Assembly (NCBI GenBank): GCA_023393165.1
Contig: JAEWMJ010000057.1
Span: 124,001 to 188,000 of the forward strand
DNA from: Bacillota bacterium
GTDB lineage: Bacteria > Bacillota > Clostridia > Christensenellales > Christensenellaceae
Length of the DNA: 64,000 nt
Reading direction: 5' to 3'
Both the position numbers and the translations under genes were made by a program. Numbering within the stretch: position 1 is the first letter of the stretch; the number at the start of each line of letters is the position of its first letter. Shown piece after piece: positions 61,270-64,000 of this stretch. The notes beneath the pieces were generated by a model that was not told the origin of the DNA, searched no databases, and saw only the letters and a program-made list of their open reading frames with translations.

Positions 61270-64000
61270 GGTTCTTATAAAAATCCGCCTCGTCTATGAA
61301 TAAGCGGTCAACACCGAGTTCTTCAAACGTCACCACATCATCCTTGCGCGCCGTATCGTTCAGCTTCTTTAATTTCAGCTCCAGCGCTTTTTTGGTTTTC
61401 TCCAAATCCTTGATCGCGTACCGCTCGCTTCGTTCCTCTTTCAGTTCCCTTATCCCGTTTGTGACCTCAAAAATCTGTTCCTCCAACTGCCGCCTTTGCC
61501 GCTCCGCTGAAATAGGTATTTTCTCAAATTGCGAATGCCCAATGATCACCGCATCGTAGTCACCCGTTGCAATACGGCTGCAGAACTTTTTGCGGTTTTT
61601 GCTTTCGAAATCCTTTTTTGTTGCTACAAGAATATTCGCGCTCGGGTAAAGCTGTAAAAACTCACCCGCCCACTGTTCTATCAGATGGTTCGGCACCACA
61701 AACATGCTTTTGTTGCAGAGCCCAAGATGCTTGCTTTCCATGGCTATAGCGGTCATTTCGTAAGTTTTCCCAGCTCCGACGCAATGCGCCAGCAGCGTGT
61801 TGCCGCCATAGATAGCATGAGCCACCGCGTCTACCTGGTGCTTACGCAGTGTGATCTCCGGATTCATCGCCGTAAACTTAATATGGCTGCCGTCGTATTC
61901 ACGAGGCCGAATGGAGTTGAACCGGTCGTTATAAAGACGTGTCAGCCGTTCCCGGCGCGCCGGGTCCTTCCATATCCAGCTTTGGAATGCTTCCTTAACG
62001 GCCTCCTGTTTCTGTTGCGCCAGTATGGTTTCCTTTTTGTTCAGGACGCGCGTTTCCTTGCCATCTGCATCCCGCATTGTATCAAAGATACGCACATCCT
62101 TGAGGTTCAGGGAATCCTCAATGATTTTATAGGCGTTTGCCCGTTCTGTGCCGTAGGTTATATTGGCCTTAATATTGCTCCGGTCGTCGTTCTTTCCCTT
62201 TATACTCCAGTTTGCTGTGTAGCCTGAATAGAATACGTCTATATACCGTTTGCACATATGCGGCGTTTCCAGCAATTCAAACATAAAGTCGCGGATTACA
62301 TCCGCGGGCAGCCATGTGGCTCCCATGCGCACGTCTATCTCCGACGCGCTCAAATCCTTTGGCTGCACTGCTTCCAGCGCCCGAATGCTGGTTTCCAGTT
62401 CTTCCGCCAGATCAGGCCGCATTTTGGCCAACTCGCCGGCAAGCCGCAGCTTGTTGCGCACATTGCCGGACAGATAGGCGTCCGCGGTGACAAAAGGGCA
62501 CTTCGCAAGGTCAAAAAAAGCTCCAGGGATCTCCGTTGGGTCGCAATCGCCCAAATCGCGGAAAATAACGCCCTGCAGGTCGAGTTCAAGCTGTTCAACG
62601 GATAACCCGGTCAGGCTTTGCATGAATCCCAGATCAACGCCGGCTTTTTCAGCAATAGAAATCGCAAGGGCTTCGGCAGCGGTATCCACATGGGTGACGG
62701 TGGTGCGCTGACGGATAGTCCTTTTCGAAAACATATCCGCCTTGCGCTCCAGCTCCCCATTCTCGTCGATTATCTCCAATGAGCAAAGCAAACAATAGGA
62801 AGAATCGTCCGAAAATGCCAGACTGTTGCCCCGGCTGTTGATCAATCCATATGTTTTGGTAAAAGCATCATACAAGCGGTTTAATTTGAGCTGTTGCTCT
62901 TTGATGGTATCGTCGCCAAAATCCTCGGTCTGGTAGTAGATGAGGTCGCGGACGCAGTCCCGCAGGGCGATCATGCCTTTGATTCGTCCCTGCGCGGTAA
63001 CAGAGGTATCAACCGGGTTCATCCTGCTGTTTTCACGGTAGTAAATACGGCCTTCTACAATACAAAAGCTGAAATTGCGGATACCTGGATCTGCGGGGAT
63101 GGATTTATCCTCGCCTTCACCGATGTCGTCTAATTCGTATTCAGTGATCTCCCCGTGGATGTTTTCCATTACTTTAGAGAGCTGTTCAGCCAGATCGGCC
63201 CTTTCTATGGGTACGCAGGTCGTTTCATTTCTGTTGCCGTACATCCCCTCATCATAGGCCATCGTGCCCAGCACCATGTCCGGATGGTCCGCAAAGTATT
63301 GGTTGATAGGTACACCGTCTTCCGTTTCGGTGAGATGCAGCCAGTCGGGTTCCACATCCACCGGACGGTCGCGCTTCTGCAGAAAGAGGATGTCTGCGGT
63401 TACTTCGGTACCCGCGTTTGCAAAAAACGCATTGTTCGGAAGCCGGACAGCCCCCAACAATTCCGCACGCTGTGCAATATAACGGCGCACCTCGGAGCTT
63501 TGCTTATCCAGCGTGCCTTTGCTGGTGATAAATGCGACGATGCCGCCAGGCCTGGTCTTATCCAAAGCCTTGGCGAAAAAATAATCATGGATCAAGAACT
63601 TGTTCTTATCGTATTTCTTGTCTGCTACCCCATAACTGCCGAATGGAACATTCCCGATCACGAGGTCGAAAAAGCTGTCGGGCAGGTTTGTTTCCTCAAA
63701 TCCCTGAACTGCGATATTGGCCTGCTGGTAAAGCTGTTTTGCGATCCGGCCTGTGATACTGTCCAACTCCACCCCATACAGCCTGGAATCCTTCATGCTC
63801 TCCGGTACCAACCCGAGAAAGTTTCCGACACCACATGCGGGTTCCAGCACGTTTCCCCTCTGAAATCCCATGCTTTTAAGGCAGGTGTAGATTGCCTTGA
63901 TTACTATGGGAGAAGTGTAATGTGCGTTCAGGGTTGAAGCCCTCGCGGATGTGTATTCTTCATCTGTAAGCAGTTCTGTTAATTCGGTGTATTCCTTTGC
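61270..64000 (-). CDS. Methyltransferase-helicase, 5' exon (runs off the window edge)
   Basis: The frame is open across base 64000 (upstream of ATG 63871 it reads DEEYTSARASTLNAHYTSPI), so the gene starts outside the window. An N6-methyltransferase-like domain has NVLEPACGVGNFLG (SAM loop) and LVIGNVPFGSYG (NPPY-type motif, here NVPF). The helicase begins at about 61750 with Walker A LLAHCVGAGKTYEMTA and ends at the exon edge in DRLFIDEADFYKN (DEAx). Such fused proteins are hallmark genes of Tn1549-type and related ICEs, possibly protecting or processing transferred DNA. Confidence 0.92.

Larger units (their letters stand above)
9589..64000. mobile_element. Tn916/Tn1549-superfamily ICE with serine recombinase (left end outside window)
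   Basis: Read on the minus strand the order is methyltransferase-helicase, primase-like protein, MobC-like protein, MobP relaxase, PcfB-like protein, VirD4, Maff2, TrbL-like protein, PrgI, VirB4, NlpC/P60 hydrolase, cargo, ORF7-like sigma factor, ORF8-like protein, serine recombinase. This is the canonical Tn916/Tn1549 order, with a serine recombinase in place of int/xis as in Tn5397. Cargo: about 20 kb of sugar metabolism in the tet(M) position, a DruA/FtsK/SfsA operon next to the candidate oriT, and a group II intron. The right end is placed at the GC break in DUF255; the other end is not in the window. Confidence 0.75.

Noticed and set aside
1..64000. CRISPR arrays, rRNA and tRNA genes
   Set aside because: No regularly spaced repeats and no rRNA or cloverleaf-type sequence were noticed on reading; a covariance-model scan would be needed to exclude a tRNA formally.

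Overview
The window looks like a low-to-mid GC Gram-positive anaerobe of the class Clostridia (Bacillota). The evidence is a SigI/RsgI pair, HAAS/PadR signalling genes, strong GGAGG-type ribosome binding sites, oxygen-sensitive glycyl-radical genes and a Tn916/Tn1549-type conjugative element. I cannot name the genus. No rRNA, tRNA or CRISPR array was seen.

Layout. (1) Positions 1 to about 9,590 are ordinary chromosome: an HD-GYP/YcgR-like protein, a membrane protein, a nitroreductase, sigI-rsgI, a NYN-domain nuclease, a zinc-ribbon protein, a PadR-HAAS operon with a palindromic operator inside its promoter, and a broken DUF255/YyaL gene. (2) From about 9,590 to beyond 64,000 I interpret the sequence as one integrative conjugative element (ICE). 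On the minus strand its order is that of Tn916/Tn5397: transfer genes, cargo, ORF7-like sigma factor, ORF8-like protein, then recombinase. The recombinase is a large serine recombinase in place of int/xis. The right end lies in the DUF255 gene exactly at its Cys-His-Trp-Cys codons, where GC content drops abruptly from about 60% to about 43%.

The position used by tet(M) in Tn916 is occupied by about 20 kb of metabolic cargo (13.3-33.5 kb). It holds a ribose-type ABC importer, two FGGY sugar kinases, a fucose/arabinose-isomerase-like enzyme, a class II aldolase, DhaK/DhaL-type kinase subunits, a TIM-barrel epimerase, and RpiB- and TpiA-like isomerases. These are read as one long minus-strand operon opposite an RpiR-family regulator. 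DhaKL + TpiA-like + RpiB-like matches the enzyme set known for tetrulose (erythrulose) phosphate catabolism, so I infer a C4/C5 sugar or polyol pathway. The far end of the cargo is decaying: a glycyl-radical enzyme and deoC that both lost their 5' ends at one junction, a transposase remnant and a truncated larE.

From 34.6 to 48.6 kb lies the type IV transfer machinery: NlpC/P60 hydrolase, VirB4, PrgI, TrbL/VirB6-like, Maff2-like, VirD4, PcfB-like, MobP relaxase, DUF3848-like and MobC-like, with a candidate oriT just upstream of the MobC-like gene. Between this oriT and the primase-like gene sits a self-contained four-gene operon (48.75-55.5 kb) with its own HTH regulator and terminator: a DruA (DUF4338)-family protein, a large PD-(D/E)XK-like + FtsK motor protein and an SfsA-like nuclease. 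This is my best candidate for an undescribed system, probably anti-phage or anti-mobile-element. Its motor gene carries an apparent one-base frameshift near the start. The window ends inside a giant methyltransferase-helicase gene that is split in its Walker B region by a 2.78-kb group II intron encoding a reverse transcriptase/HNH protein.
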